Shown in pieces: positions 1-7,522 of a DNA stretch of 13,334 nucleotides; the first letter of the stretch is position 1, and each line of letters opens with the position of its first letter. Source of the DNA: an uncultured Oscillospiraceae bacterium (GTDB lineage Bacteria; Bacillota; Clostridia; Oscillospirales; Oscillospiraceae); the NCBI GenBank assembly GCA_900762005.1, contig CAAFEV010000248.1:1-13334 (forward strand), given 5' to 3'. The notes under the pieces are model-generated. The model had not been told where the DNA came from. It worked only from the letters and a program-made list of their open reading frames with translations, and did no database searches. A program made the translations under genes and the position numbers.

Positions 1-150
1 CACGGCAACAGCATTTACTTTTATTTCATGGTTTTAGAGCAAATAGGGCATTTCAAATCTGGAAAAAACTCAAATCACAAACTTCCATTGTCTCCAGAGC
101 CGTGAAAATCTTTCTTTTTCGGCTCAGAAAAAGTAAATGCTGTTGCCGTG
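1..150. repeat. 150-base element bounded by a perfect 22-base inverted repeat
   Basis: Bases 1-22 are the exact reverse complement of bases 129-150, leaving a 106-base A+T-rich centre. A smaller hairpin sits inside: GAGCCG at 97-102 pairs with CGGCTC at 120-125. The element ends 17 bases before the stop codon of the ktrA-like gene, so it lies just downstream of the minus-strand operon. Its form fits a MITE-like element with terminal inverted repeats, or a long-stem structured 3' RNA. No transposase and no clear T-run after the stem is visible. The left arm starts at the window edge, so the repeat may extend further and any target-site duplication cannot be checked. Confidence 0.6.
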
Positions 151-167
151 TGCGGCGTATTCAGAGC

Positions 168-818
168 CTATGCTTTCGCCGCCAGCTTGAAAACCACATC
201 GGACTTGCCGATGACGAAAATATGGTCGCCCGCACGGAAGCGGTAGTCCGCCCCGGCATTCGGATTCAGCCCCTCGTCATTTTTGACGGCAATAATATTG
301 ATTTGATACTTGCGGCGGATGTTTAACTCAATTAATGTCTGCCCGACCCACGTCGGCAAAATCGGGATTTCGTACATTGAGTATTCATTCGTCAGCGGCA
401 CGAAATCAAAGACGTTGTTCGCGTTGTAGCGCACGGCCAGCTTCTCCGCCGTCTCGCGCTCGGGGTAAACCACCTCGTCGGCACCGATGGTACGCAGCAA
501 GTCCGCCTGAATGTCCTGATTCGTCTTGGCAACAATCATGCGCGCACCGTATTTTTTCAGCAGACTCGTGACAACCAGTGACGCTTGAAAATCCTCGCCG
601 ATGGTCACAAAGCAGATGTCGAAATTGTCCACGCCGAGGGAGCGGATAACCGCCTCGTTCGTGCAATCGCAGATGTCCGAATCCGTAAAGCGGTCCGCCA
701 AGCCGTTGATGAGCTCGGCGTTGCTGTCAACAATCATGACGTCGTTGCCGAGCTGCTGCATTTTGTTGGCAAGGTGACGCCCCATGCGTCCCATGCCGAT
801 GATTAAAACCGATTTCAT
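168..818 (-). CDS. ktrA: KtrA/TrkA-type potassium uptake regulatory subunit
   Basis: Cytoplasmic gating protein of a Ktr-type K+ uptake system; a ring of these subunits sits under the KtrB membrane subunit and controls it through nucleotide binding. The 216 residues match the single-RCK KtrA size, not the double-length TrkA of enterobacteria. The N-terminal Rossmann (RCK_N) domain has the glycine motif GMGRMG at residues 8-13 and an acidic residue, D31, at the end of the second strand, where the ribose is normally bound. From about residue 138 to the end is the RCK_C (TrkA_C) domain, which in Firmicute KtrA binds c-di-AMP. The ATG start lies 18 bases after the ktrB-like stop, in the same operon. 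The family assignment is secure; ligand specificity is inferred. Confidence 0.93.
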   Translation of the reverse strand: MKSVLIIGMGRMGRHLANKMQQLGNDVMIVDSNAELINGLADRFTDSDICDCTNEAVIRSLGVDNFDICFVTIGEDFQASLVVTSLLKKYGARMIVAKTNQDIQADLLRTIGADEVVYPERETAEKLAVRYNANNVFDFVPLTNEYSMYEIPILPTWVGQTLIELNIRRKYQINIIAVKNDEGLNPNAGADYRFRAGDHIFVIGKSDVVFKLAAKA

Positions 819-836
819 AACAAAATCTCCTTTCCA

Positions 837-2168
837 TCAGCCGAGCAGAAGCTTTCCGCTCGGGCGGTCTCTCGGCGGCTCATTGCGCCGTTCCGAGAAG
901 AGCAATACAAAGGTCATGCCGCCGATTCTTCCGGCGTACATCAGAAGAGCGAGAATGAGCAGACTCGGCTCGGACAGGGTCGGCGTGACACCGAGCGACA
1001 GCCCGACCGTGCCGATTGCGGAATTCGCCTCAAACAAAGCCTGCTTGAGCGAAAGCGGGTCAAGGGCGCACACGGCGAGAATCGCCGCCACCGCCATGGC
1101 GAGATAGATGAATACAATCGAGCTTGCCTGCCGCAGGGTGTCGCGGTCGATGCTGTAGCGAAAGGCGTTGACCCGTGTTCTGCCGCGCGCCGAGACAATC
1201 GCGCTGAGAAACAGCACGGCAATGGTCGTGGTCTTTACGCCGCCCGCTGTGGAGCCGGGGCTGCCGCCGATTAACATGAAGATACTCGTCAGAAGCGAGC
1301 CGGATTCGGAAAGCCGCGTCTGGTCAACGGTGTTGAAGCCCGCCGTGCGCGGCGTGACGGATTGGAAGAACGAGGCAAGCACGCGCTGCCCCGCCGGCAT
1401 TCCCGCCATAGAGGCGTTGCCCTCCAGAAAGAAGAAAGCAAGCCAGCCGCCGAGCAGCAGGACAAGCGTCGTTGTCAGAACCAGCTTGGTATGCAGCTGA
1501 TACTTGGAAACGTGAAAGCCGCAGCGGGCGATGTCGCGCCAGACGAAGAAGCCAAGGCCGCCGAGAATAATCAGCGCGGCAATCGTCAGCGTAACCAACG
1601 GGTCGGCGGCGTAAGCGGTCAGGGAGGAATACGGTGCCCTTACGCCCATCAAATCAAAGCCGGCGTTGCAGAAGGCAGAGACGGAATGAAACACCGAGAA
1701 GTACGCGCCGCGTCCCCAGCCGAATTCCGGCACAAGACGGATTGCCAGCAAGCCCGCGCCGAGCAGCTCAAAGACAAAGGACATCGGGATAATCCGCCGC
1801 AGCAGCGCGCCGATGCCGGAGAGCGACAGGTTGCCCGCCGACTGCATGAGCACCTTGCGGTCATAAAGCCCGAGCCGCTTGCCGATGGCAAAGGAGAGCA
1901 GGGTCAGCACCGTCATGAAGCCAAGACCGCCGAGCTGAATCAGGCATAAAATCACAACCTGCCCGAAGGTCGTCCAGCCGGTAAAGGTGTCGCGCACAAT
2001 CAGCCCCGTCACGCAGGTTGCGCTGGTCGAGGTGAACAGCGCGTCCACCACGCCGGCTGACTCGCCCTTTGAGGCAATCGGCAGCATCAGCAGTGCCGCA
2101 CCGAGGACAATGACAATCAAAAAGCCGAGTGCGATTTGCCGCGCCGGCGTCAGATGCCGTTTTTTCAC
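837..2168 (-). CDS. ktrB: KtrB/TrkH-type potassium transporter membrane subunit
   Basis: Integral membrane K+ translocating subunit, 443 residues, the KtrB size. The four pore-loop repeats of the superfamily are visible: TCVTGL near 51-56, FCNAGFD near 166-172, TPRTAGFN near 272-279 and IGTVGL near 385-390; the conserved glycines form the selectivity filter. GGSPGSTAGG at 301-310 matches the intramembrane gating loop typical of KtrB/TrkH. The C-terminus ends shortly after YAGRIGG. The start is GTG, preceded by GGGAGG with a 9-base gap. It lies 24 bases after the second chromate-transporter gene and 18 bases before its partner ktrA, so the K+ pair is co-transcribed with the CHR pair. Na+ dependence cannot be judged from sequence. 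Confidence 0.93.
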   Translation of the reverse strand: MKKRHLTPARQIALGFLIVIVLGAALLMLPIASKGESAGVVDALFTSTSATCVTGLIVRDTFTGWTTFGQVVILCLIQLGGLGFMTVLTLLSFAIGKRLGLYDRKVLMQSAGNLSLSGIGALLRRIIPMSFVFELLGAGLLAIRLVPEFGWGRGAYFSVFHSVSAFCNAGFDLMGVRAPYSSLTAYAADPLVTLTIAALIILGGLGFFVWRDIARCGFHVSKYQLHTKLVLTTTLVLLLGGWLAFFFLEGNASMAGMPAGQRVLASFFQSVTPRTAGFNTVDQTRLSESGSLLTSIFMLIGGSPGSTAGGVKTTTIAVLFLSAIVSARGRTRVNAFRYSIDRDTLRQASSIVFIYLAMAVAAILAVCALDPLSLKQALFEANSAIGTVGLSLGVTPTLSEPSLLILALLMYAGRIGGMTFVLLFSERRNEPPRDRPSGKLLLG

Positions 2169-2192
2169 GAAAGAAAGCCTCCCTTTTTCGTT

Positions 2193-2756
2193 TCAGAGAA
2201 ACAGCAGACCGCAGGCGATACCTGCCGCCGCAGAACATACTATTATAATAATTGGATTTACCTTTTTCAATGCGGCGGTAACGCCGCCGCCGAAAATCAC
2301 AAGTGAGCAGAGAAACTCGGGCGTGCCGAGGGCGGAGAGCGAAAGGCCGCTGCGGAAGAAAACTGTCGGCACCATATGCACCAGTGCGGCGGCAATCAGT
2401 CCGACCACCGCAGGGCGCAGACCATACAGCACGCCGGAGACGGCGCGGCTGTTTTTGAAGCGCAGATAACACTTGGCGACAATCAGGATAATCACAAACG
2501 ACGGCAGCACCACGCCGAACGTGGCACACAGTGCGCCGGGCAAGCCGCCGGTTTCCGTGCCGACATAGGTGGCGATATTGATGGCAAAGGGTCCGGGTGT
2601 GGATTCGCTGACGGCGACAAAGTCCACCAGCTGCTCCATGGACAGCCAGCCGTTTTTCACAACCTCCGCCTGAATAAGCGGCAGCATGGCATAGCCGCCG
2701 CCGAAGGTGAACAGGCCAATCTTAAAAAAGGTATAAAACAGAGTGAGAAAAATCAA
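2193..2756 (-). CDS. chromate transporter (CHR) half-protein, second of a pair
   Basis: Single-domain CHR-family membrane protein, 187 residues from the chosen start. FTFGGGYAMLPL near residues 17-27 and SESTPGPFAIN near 50-60 are the family signatures, and the rest is strongly hydrophobic. I chose a TTG start whose last two bases overlap the TGA stop of the preceding gene (TTGA), with a G-rich ribosome site (GGGGTGG) just upstream. An in-frame ATG at 3038 would add 94 residues that overlap the upstream gene and look nothing like the family. Short CHR proteins usually occur as adjacent pairs thought to work as a heterodimer. The true substrate in such anaerobes is uncertain; chromate is the family label. 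Confidence 0.9.
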   Translation of the reverse strand: MIFLTLFYTFFKIGLFTFGGGYAMLPLIQAEVVKNGWLSMEQLVDFVAVSESTPGPFAINIATYVGTETGGLPGALCATFGVVLPSFVIILIVAKCYLRFKNSRAVSGVLYGLRPAVVGLIAAALVHMVPTVFFRSGLSLSALGTPEFLCSLVIFGGGVTAALKKVNPIIIIVCSAAAGIACGLLFL

Positions 2757-3322
2757 AGCGTTCCACCCCGCTTTCCGGCAACGGCGCAATAGACAAAGCC
2801 CGCCAGACCGCACAGGGCGATGAGGGCTATAACGCTCCAGCCCAGCAGAGCCGACCACGCAAACGCCCCGAGCATCACCAGATAGGAAAAGACGTTGTGC
2901 GTCGCGCTGCGGTAAAAGCTCACAACCGCCTTGACAATCAGCGCGAGCACGCCGGCACGAATGCCGAAAAAGGCATATTGCACAAGGCGATAGTCCATAA
3001 TACGCCGGAAGAACAGGGCGATTAAGGTGATAATGCACAGCGAGGGCAGCACCACGCCGAAGGTCGCCGCCGCCGCACCGAGCACACCGGCATTGCGATA
3101 GCCGACAAAGGTCGCGGAGTTGATGGCAATCGGGCCGGGCGTAGACTCGGCAATGGCGACAATGTCGGCAATCTCCTCTTTTTCAATCAGCTTACGCCGT
3201 TCGGTTGTTTCATATGCAATTAACGGAATCATCGCATACCCGCCGCCGAAGGTGAACGCGCCGATTTTCAAAAATATCAAAAACAACCGCAAAGCGCGGT
3301 GCAACCGCTCCCGAACCGTCAT
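2753..3322 (-). CDS. chromate transporter (CHR) half-protein, first of a pair
   Basis: Single-domain CHR-family membrane protein of 189 residues and first gene of the minus-strand operon. It shows FTFGGGYAMIPL near residues 23-34, then AESTPGPIAINSATFVG near 59-74 and several hydrophobic helices. The ATG is preceded by AAGGAGG with a 6-base gap, and a promoter lies about 30 bases further upstream. It overlaps the second CHR gene by 4 bases, which suggests translational coupling and roughly equal production. In characterised members paired short CHR proteins export chromate together; here the physiological substrate is unknown. Confidence 0.9.
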   Translation of the reverse strand: MTVRERLHRALRLFLIFLKIGAFTFGGGYAMIPLIAYETTERRKLIEKEEIADIVAIAESTPGPIAINSATFVGYRNAGVLGAAAATFGVVLPSLCIITLIALFFRRIMDYRLVQYAFFGIRAGVLALIVKAVVSFYRSATHNVFSYLVMLGAFAWSALLGWSVIALIALCGLAGFVYCAVAGKRGGTL

Positions 3323-3348
3323 AGCAAGCCTCCTTATCGATTGCGTTC

Positions 3349-3377
3349 AGTATAGCGCATTTTTTACCGGAACGCAA
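3349..3377 (-). promoter_or_regulatory. sigma-A-type promoter for the CHR-Ktr operon
   Basis: Read on the minus strand: TTGCGT (3372-3377), a 17-base spacer, then TATACT (3349-3354). The -10 box is a 5/6 match and the -35 box 3/6. It lies about 27 bases upstream of the ATG at 3322 in an A+T-rich intergenic region. It is the only good candidate before the four minus-strand genes. Called by eye. Confidence 0.6.
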
Positions 3378-3435
3378 CCGTCGTTTTTTCTTTGCAAAAA
3401 AGTATAAAGTTTTTTTAAATTTTAAAGAAAAACCG

Positions 3436-3464
3436 TTGCATTTTGAATTGTTTTATCATAGAAT
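3436..3464 (+). promoter_or_regulatory. sigma-A-type promoter for trmL-pgk-tpiA
   Basis: TTGCAT (3436-3441), a 17-base spacer and TAGAAT (3459-3464), divergent from the CHR-Ktr promoter. The -35 match is weak and the -10 is 5/6. It lies 62 bases upstream of the trmL start in A+T-rich DNA. A glycolytic operon might be expected to have a stronger promoter, so another start site is possible. Confidence 0.45.
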
Positions 3465-3526
3465 AAGGCTTGCGTCGTCAAAAACCGCCGCAGTTCGGAA
3501 ATTTAATCGCTTTGAGGCAACCGTTT

Positions 3527-4018
3527 ATGTTGAACATCGTTCTTGTCGAGCCGGAAATTCCGCAGAATACCGGAAATATTGCGCGCACCTGTGCCGCAAC
3601 CGCCTCGGTGCTGCACTTGGTCAAGCCGCTGGGCTTTGATATTTCCGAGCGTGCCGTGCGCCGTGCCGGGTTGGATTACTGGCATCTGGTCGATGTGCGC
3701 GTTTACGACAGCTTAGACGATTTGTTTGCCCGCAATTCCATAGCGCAGATGCGCCTGTTTTCCACGAAGGCACCGCGCTGCCATTGCGAAGCGGAGTATC
3801 AGGACGGCTGCTTTCTCTTTTTCGGGCGCGAAACCAAGGGTCTGCCCGAACCGTTTTTAAAGGCGCACTATGACGACTGCGTCAGAATTCCAATGCTCGA
3901 ACAGGCACGCAGCCTGAATCTCAGTAACAGCGTCGCAGTGGGGGTGTTTGAAGCACTGCGGCAATTATCCTTCCCCGGATTGAAGGACTTCGGTCTGCTG
4001 AAGGAACAATCTTTTTAG
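3527..4018 (+). CDS. trmL: tRNA (cytidine/uridine-34 2'-O)-methyltransferase TrmL, SPOUT family
   Basis: Cytoplasmic SAM-dependent enzyme that methylates the 2'-O of the wobble base (position 34) in leucine tRNAs in characterised TrmL proteins. The 163 residues match the minimal TrmL size. The three SpoU motifs are clear: PEIPQNTGNIAR near 9-20, FGRETKGLP near 99-107, and the knot-forming C-terminal motif IPMLEQARSLNLSNSVAVGV near 121-140. I chose the ATG at 3527, which starts directly with the family's MLNIVLVEP and has GAGG 9 bases upstream; an earlier in-frame ATG at 3470 would add 19 uncharacteristic residues. The stop codon overlaps the ribosome site of pgk, so the two genes are co-transcribed. 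Confidence 0.92.
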   Translation: MLNIVLVEPEIPQNTGNIARTCAATASVLHLVKPLGFDISERAVRRAGLDYWHLVDVRVYDSLDDLFARNSIAQMRLFSTKAPRCHCEAEYQDGCFLFFGRETKGLPEPFLKAHYDDCVRIPMLEQARSLNLSNSVAVGVFEALRQLSFPGLKDFGLLKEQSF

Positions 4019-4028
4019 GAGGTACCCA

Positions 4029-5228
4029 ATGAATTACAACAAAAAGTCCGTAGAAGAAATCGATGTGAAGGGCAAGCGCGTGCTCTGCCGCTGCGACTTC
4101 AATGTTCCCACCAAGGACGGCAAAATTACCAGTGACAAGCGTATTGTCGCCGCACTTGCTACCATTGAATATCTCGTGAACCACGGTGCCCGCGTCATTC
4201 TCTGCTCCCATATGGGCAAGCCCAAGGGCGAATGGAAGCCCGAGCTCTCGCTGAACATCGTCGCAGACCGTCTGAGCGAGCTGCTGGGCAAGCCGGTTGT
4301 CATGGCTGCCGACGTGGTCGGTGAGGACGCCAAGGCAAAGGCCGCCGCGCTCAAGGACGGCGACGTGATGCTGCTCGAAAACGTGCGCTATATGAAGGGC
4401 GAAACGAAAAACGACCCCGAGCTTTCCAAGGAGCTTGCCGCTCTTGCCGATATTTTTGTTAACGATGCCTTCGGCACTGCGCACCGCGCCCATTCCTCCA
4501 CGGCGGGCGTGGCGGACTACCTTCCGGCGGTCTGCGGCTTCTTAGTCGAAAAAGAAGTCTCCGTCATGGGCAAGGCACTGGCTGCCCCGGAGCGTCCGTT
4601 TGTCGCTATTCTGGGCGGCGCGAAGGTCTCCGACAAGCTCAACGTCATCAACAACCTGCTTGAAAAGGTCGATACCCTGATTATCGGCGGCGGCATGGCG
4701 TTCACGTTCTTAGCCGCGAAGGGCTACAGCGTCGGCAACTCCCTGCTCGACAGCGAGAAAATCGACTACTGCCGCGACATGATGAAGAAGGCAGAGGAAA
4801 AGGGCGTAAAGCTCCTGCTGCCGATTGACACCGTGATTGCTGACGGCTTCCCGTCCCCGATTGATGCCCCGATTGCGGTCAGAACCGTTGCCTCCAACGC
4901 CATTGCCGACGGTATGGAGGGTCTGGACATCGGCGAAAAAACCTGCGCTCTGTTTGCTTCGGCGGTCAAAGCCGCCAAGACGGTTGTCTGGAACGGCCCG
5001 ATGGGTGTGTTCGAGAACCCAACACTTGCCAAGGGCACGATTGCCGTTGCACAGGCACTGGCAGACTCCGACGCGGTGAGCATCGTCGGCGGCGGGGACA
5101 GCGCGGCTGCCTGCGAGCAGCTCGGCTTTGCCGACCGGATTACCCACATTTCCACCGGCGGCGGCGCGTCCTTAGAGTTCTTAGAGGGTCTGGAGCTGCC
5201 CGGTATTGCCTGCTTGCAGGACAGATAA
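4029..5228 (+). CDS. pgk: phosphoglycerate kinase
   Basis: Glycolytic enzyme that transfers phosphate from 1,3-bisphosphoglycerate to ADP, giving ATP and 3-phosphoglycerate in the cytoplasm. At 399 residues it is full length. Visible signatures are CDFNVP at 22-27 and HMGKPKG at 61-67 (substrate binding), LLENVRY at 115-121, GGAKVSDKL at 196-204, the hinge/nucleotide region WNGPMGVFE at 321-329, GGGDSAAA near 354-361 and STGGGASLEFLEG near 375-387. The ATG is preceded by a near-perfect TAGGAGGT site that includes the trmL stop. tpiA follows after 19 bases. Catalytic residues look intact. Confidence 0.98.
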   Translation: MNYNKKSVEEIDVKGKRVLCRCDFNVPTKDGKITSDKRIVAALATIEYLVNHGARVILCSHMGKPKGEWKPELSLNIVADRLSELLGKPVVMAADVVGEDAKAKAAALKDGDVMLLENVRYMKGETKNDPELSKELAALADIFVNDAFGTAHRAHSSTAGVADYLPAVCGFLVEKEVSVMGKALAAPERPFVAILGGAKVSDKLNVINNLLEKVDTLIIGGGMAFTFLAAKGYSVGNSLLDSEKIDYCRDMMKKAEEKGVKLLLPIDTVIADGFPSPIDAPIAVRTVASNAIADGMEGLDIGEKTCALFASAVKAAKTVVWNGPMGVFENPTLAKGTIAVAQALADSDAVSIVGGGDSAAACEQLGFADRITHISTGGGASLEFLEGLELPGIACLQDR

Positions 5229-5247
5229 TTGAAGGAGAAATCAAAAA

Positions 5248-6024
5248 ATGAACAGAAAGTACCGTAAAACCCTGATTGCTGGCAACTGGAAAATGAACAA
5301 GACACCGTCCGAGACAAAGCTGTTTATGACCGAGCTTAAGGGCATTCTGCCGAAAGGACGCTGGTGCGATATCGCCCTGTGCGTACCGAGCGTGTGCATC
5401 CCGACCGCTGTGCGCGCCATGCGGGAAACCCGCATCGGCATCGGCGCGGAAAACTGCAACGCCAACACCTCCGGTGCCTATACCGGCGAGGTCTCCACCG
5501 CCATGCTCACCGACGCGGGCTGTAAATATGTCATCATCGGTCACTCCGAACGCCGCGCTATGGGCGAGACGGATGCCGAGGTCAACGCAAAGACCCTTGC
5601 CGTTCTGAACGCGGGCCTGATTCCGATTGTCTGCTGCGGCGAGAGCCTCGAGCAGCGCGAGGCAGGCATTACCGAGGAATGGATTACCATGCAGATTAAA
5701 TTGGCACTTGCCGGCATCGGCGAGGACAAAATCCGCAAGGTCGTTGTCGCCTATGAGCCGATCTGGGCAATCGGCACCGGCAAAACCGCCACACCCGAGC
5801 AGGCGGAGGAGGTCTGCCAGCATATCCGTACCGTCGTCCGCAAGCTGTTTGGCTCGAAGAACGCCCGCGCCACCACGATTCTCTACGGCGGCTCCATGAA
5901 CGAGAAGAACGCCTATGAGCTTTTGGCGCAGCCGGACATCGACGGCGGCTTAATCGGCGGCGCGTCCCTCGTCCCCGCGAAGTTCGTCAAAATCATCGAG
6001 GACGCGAACCAGCCCACGGCGTAA
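5248..6024 (+). CDS. tpiA: triosephosphate isomerase
   Basis: Interconverts dihydroxyacetone phosphate and glyceraldehyde 3-phosphate. It is 258 residues, the normal size. Catalytic residues are visible: N13 and K15 in GNWKMN, H99 in IIGHSERR and E170 in AYEPIWAIGTG, which begins the flexible phosphate-gripping loop 6. YGGS near 213-216 and GGLIGGASL near 233-241 complete the phosphate site. AAGGAG lies 10 bases before the ATG. It is the last gene of trmL-pgk-tpiA, closed by the terminator about 90 bases downstream. Neither gapA nor gpm/eno, often linked to pgk-tpiA in Firmicutes, is adjacent. Confidence 0.98.
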   Translation: MNRKYRKTLIAGNWKMNKTPSETKLFMTELKGILPKGRWCDIALCVPSVCIPTAVRAMRETRIGIGAENCNANTSGAYTGEVSTAMLTDAGCKYVIIGHSERRAMGETDAEVNAKTLAVLNAGLIPIVCCGESLEQREAGITEEWITMQIKLALAGIGEDKIRKVVVAYEPIWAIGTGKTATPEQAEEVCQHIRTVVRKLFGSKNARATTILYGGSMNEKNAYELLAQPDIDGGLIGGASLVPAKFVKIIEDANQPTA

Positions 6025-6112
6025 GTCGGAGGGCTTGCTCCCGCCGTTCTTCGGCTCGCGCCGTGCGCGCCGCACCCCGACAGATATAGAAGAACCATCG
6101 TATAAAGCCAAT

Positions 6113-6151
6113 CGGCAGAGATTGTAATTTATCAGTCTCTGCCGGTTTTTT
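6113..6151 (+). terminator. intrinsic terminator of trmL-pgk-tpiA
   Basis: A 9-base perfect stem, CGGCAGAGA (6113-6121) with TCTCTGCCG (6136-6144), a 14-base loop, then G and six T residues (6146-6151). It lies 88 bases after the tpiA stop. On the minus strand the stem is not followed by a T-run, so it works one way only. Confidence 0.85.
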
Positions 6152-6161
6152 CGGTGCTTAT

Positions 6162-6299
6162 TCACTCTGCAGCAGATATGTCTCCTCCGTCTCCTGCTGT
6201 GCGCGAATCCATATTCCGCCTTTGCCGCGCCGTAGTTTTGCCGTAGCGCGTCTGAGCAGCGTTGTACCGCGTAAGATACAACGCTTGATACTTTGTCAT
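6162..6299 (-). CDS. possible small basic protein of 45 residues
   Basis: An unrecognised short ORF starting at ATG 6299 (MTKYQALYLTRYNAAQ at the N-terminus) with a strong GGGAGG ribosome site about 9 bases upstream. The middle is rich in Arg, Lys, Gln and Tyr; the tail is acidic and glycine-rich. There is no signal peptide or membrane helix. A longer reading from 6368 is possible but lacks a comparable ribosome site. No clear promoter or terminator was found on this strand. It is orphaned between a plus-strand terminator and a plus-strand promoter. It may be a real small gene, a decayed remnant or a chance ORF; the ribosome site is the only positive evidence. Confidence 0.35.
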   Translation of the reverse strand: MTKYQALYLTRYNAAQTRYGKTTARQRRNMDSRTAGDGGDISAAE

Positions 6300-6459
6300 A
6301 TTCCTTACCTCCCGTCTTTCCGCTGATGAAATGGAACGGCCGAATGTGCCGGTTGCCGTCCTGCGCAAGCCGGGGGATTTTAACGGCGCGGGCGCGGATT
6401 ATCTGCTCGGCAAAACCACAGTCAAAACGCCCTGCACGCCGTAGCGTGAAAGCCGCCGC

Positions 6460-6488
6460 TTGACAAGCTCTGCGGCTTTTGCTATACT
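6460..6488 (+). promoter_or_regulatory. near-consensus sigma-A promoter for the lipoprotein gene
   Basis: TTGACA (6460-6465), a 17-base spacer and TATACT (6483-6488): a perfect -35, a 5/6 -10 and ideal spacing. It lies 30 bases upstream of the ATG at 6518. This is the strongest promoter in the window by match. Confidence 0.85.
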
Positions 6489-6517
6489 ACATATATAAAA
6501 TGTGAAGGGGGTCTTGT

Positions 6518-7432
6518 ATGAAACTGCGGATTCTTCTTGCGTTGCTCTGCCTGACGGCATTGTTAGGCGGCTGTGCGGCCCCCAGCGTCGCTACCCGTGC
6601 CGCCAAAGCGACAACGCAGCCCGTCGGCGTTACGACGTTCTCGGACCCGGCAACAGAACCTGTAACCGAGCCGAGCATCGAGCCGGATACTCTGAACGTT
6701 CTGCGTGAGTCGCTTTCGGAGGTGCATACGGTTTCCATCGACCTGCTTTATATGCAACTTGCCGATAACGGTTTTTCGCAGAGCATTCGGCAGGAGACGG
6801 CACTTGACGGCAGCTTTCACTTCATTACAACAAAGCGGATTTGGGATCACCGCACCGGGCAGGACACCCAAACGGTAGCGGAATTCTATTACCTCAATGA
6901 GGCGGGACAATTTGTCTGTTACCAGAAAATTGACGGCGGGGCGACGGACAGAGCCGTCTTAAGCAGCGCGGACAAAATTGCACTGGGCGTCTCCGCAGAG
7001 CAGTTTGCCGGGGCGCGGGCGTTCTTTCCATCGTATCTGGAGCAATTTTCCGACAGCGGCATTTCCGAAGAGACCGGTCAGCAATGCTACACCTTCCGCC
7101 TGCCGGTTGAAAAAGTGCTGGCTGATTCCGAAGGGCTGCTGCTGCGCAACTACCTCGCTTCGGCACTTTCCCTCGGCAACACCGCGCAGGACGCGGATTT
7201 AAGCGGCGTTGCGGTGCTTTGCACGGTGTATACCTCGGCGCAGACCGGGCGGATTGAACGCCTCTCCATGGACTTTTCGGAGCTGAAGCCCTTTGTTCTC
7301 AGCAACGGCGCGCAGAGCGGCGAATTTGCTCTGGATATGGAATCCATGTCGCTGGAATACTTACTCGGTTATGAAACGGCAGAGACAACCGAGCTTCCGG
7401 AAGCGTTTCTCGCGGAGACTCCTGCCGAATAA
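6518..7432 (+). CDS. putative lipoprotein of unknown function
   Basis: A 304-residue exported protein of no family I recognise. The N-terminus is a lipoprotein signal peptide: K3 and R4, a Leu/Ala-rich core, and the lipobox LGGC with Cys19 as the expected lipidated residue. A Thr/Pro/Glu-rich linker follows (about 24-57, with repeated TEP), typical of a tether between membrane and folded domain. Residues about 60-290 look like a soluble domain, with alternating polar and hydrophobic stretches and the hint of a beta-rich fold, somewhat like LppX/DUF-type lipoproteins; that resemblance is only an impression. A GAAGGGGG ribosome site precedes the ATG. It is a single-gene unit with its own strong promoter and terminator. 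Confidence 0.85.
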   Translation: MKLRILLALLCLTALLGGCAAPSVATRAAKATTQPVGVTTFSDPATEPVTEPSIEPDTLNVLRESLSEVHTVSIDLLYMQLADNGFSQSIRQETALDGSFHFITTKRIWDHRTGQDTQTVAEFYYLNEAGQFVCYQKIDGGATDRAVLSSADKIALGVSAEQFAGARAFFPSYLEQFSDSGISEETGQQCYTFRLPVEKVLADSEGLLLRNYLASALSLGNTAQDADLSGVAVLCTVYTSAQTGRIERLSMDFSELKPFVLSNGAQSGEFALDMESMSLEYLLGYETAETTELPEAFLAETPAE

Positions 7433-7448
7433 ACTATGCAAACTGCAC

Positions 7449-7482
7449 AAAACGCACCGGAAATTTTTTTCGGTGCGTTTTT
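7449..7482 (+). terminator. intrinsic terminator after the lipoprotein gene
   Basis: Stem AAAACGCACCG (7449-7459) with CGGTGCGTTTT (7471-7481), an 11-base loop and a T-rich tail. The A-run on the left arm means it could also act on the minus strand. It begins 17 bases after the stop codon. Confidence 0.88.
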
Positions 7483-7522
7483 CTTTTTCACACTTTTTTA
7501 ACAGCCTTTTGCGACTGCTTGT

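Larger units (their letters stand above)
6025..6517. other. 493-base gene-poor intergenic region
   Basis: Between tpiA and the lipoprotein gene. From left to right it holds a very G+C-rich stretch (about 6025-6080), the tpiA terminator, a possible small minus-strand ORF (6162-6299), about 110 bases in which I see nothing definite (6340-6450), and the lipoprotein promoter. No tRNA or recognisable riboswitch was seen. Confidence 0.6.

Noticed and set aside
29..42. GGTTTTAGAGC, similar to the start of type II CRISPR repeats
   Set aside because: There is only one copy, no spacing pattern and no cas genes, and the similarity stops after about 10 bases.
1362..1949. 195-residue plus-strand ORF opposite ktrB
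   Set aside because: It is antisense to a clear membrane protein gene, and its Gln/Arg/Ala-rich content is the expected shadow of G+C-rich coding DNA. The other long antisense frames (for example 3921-4493, 5140-5823 and 8381-9247) were rejected for the same reason.
2757..3038. N-terminal extension of the second CHR protein to an ATG at 3038
   Set aside because: It lies wholly inside the upstream CHR gene in another frame, the residues do not look like the family, and a TTG at 2756 overlapping the stop explains the start.
6331..6441. Short plus-strand ORF beginning MERPNVPVAVLRKPGDF
   Set aside because: No ribosome site, 36 codons, and the frame is closed at both sides by nearby stops.
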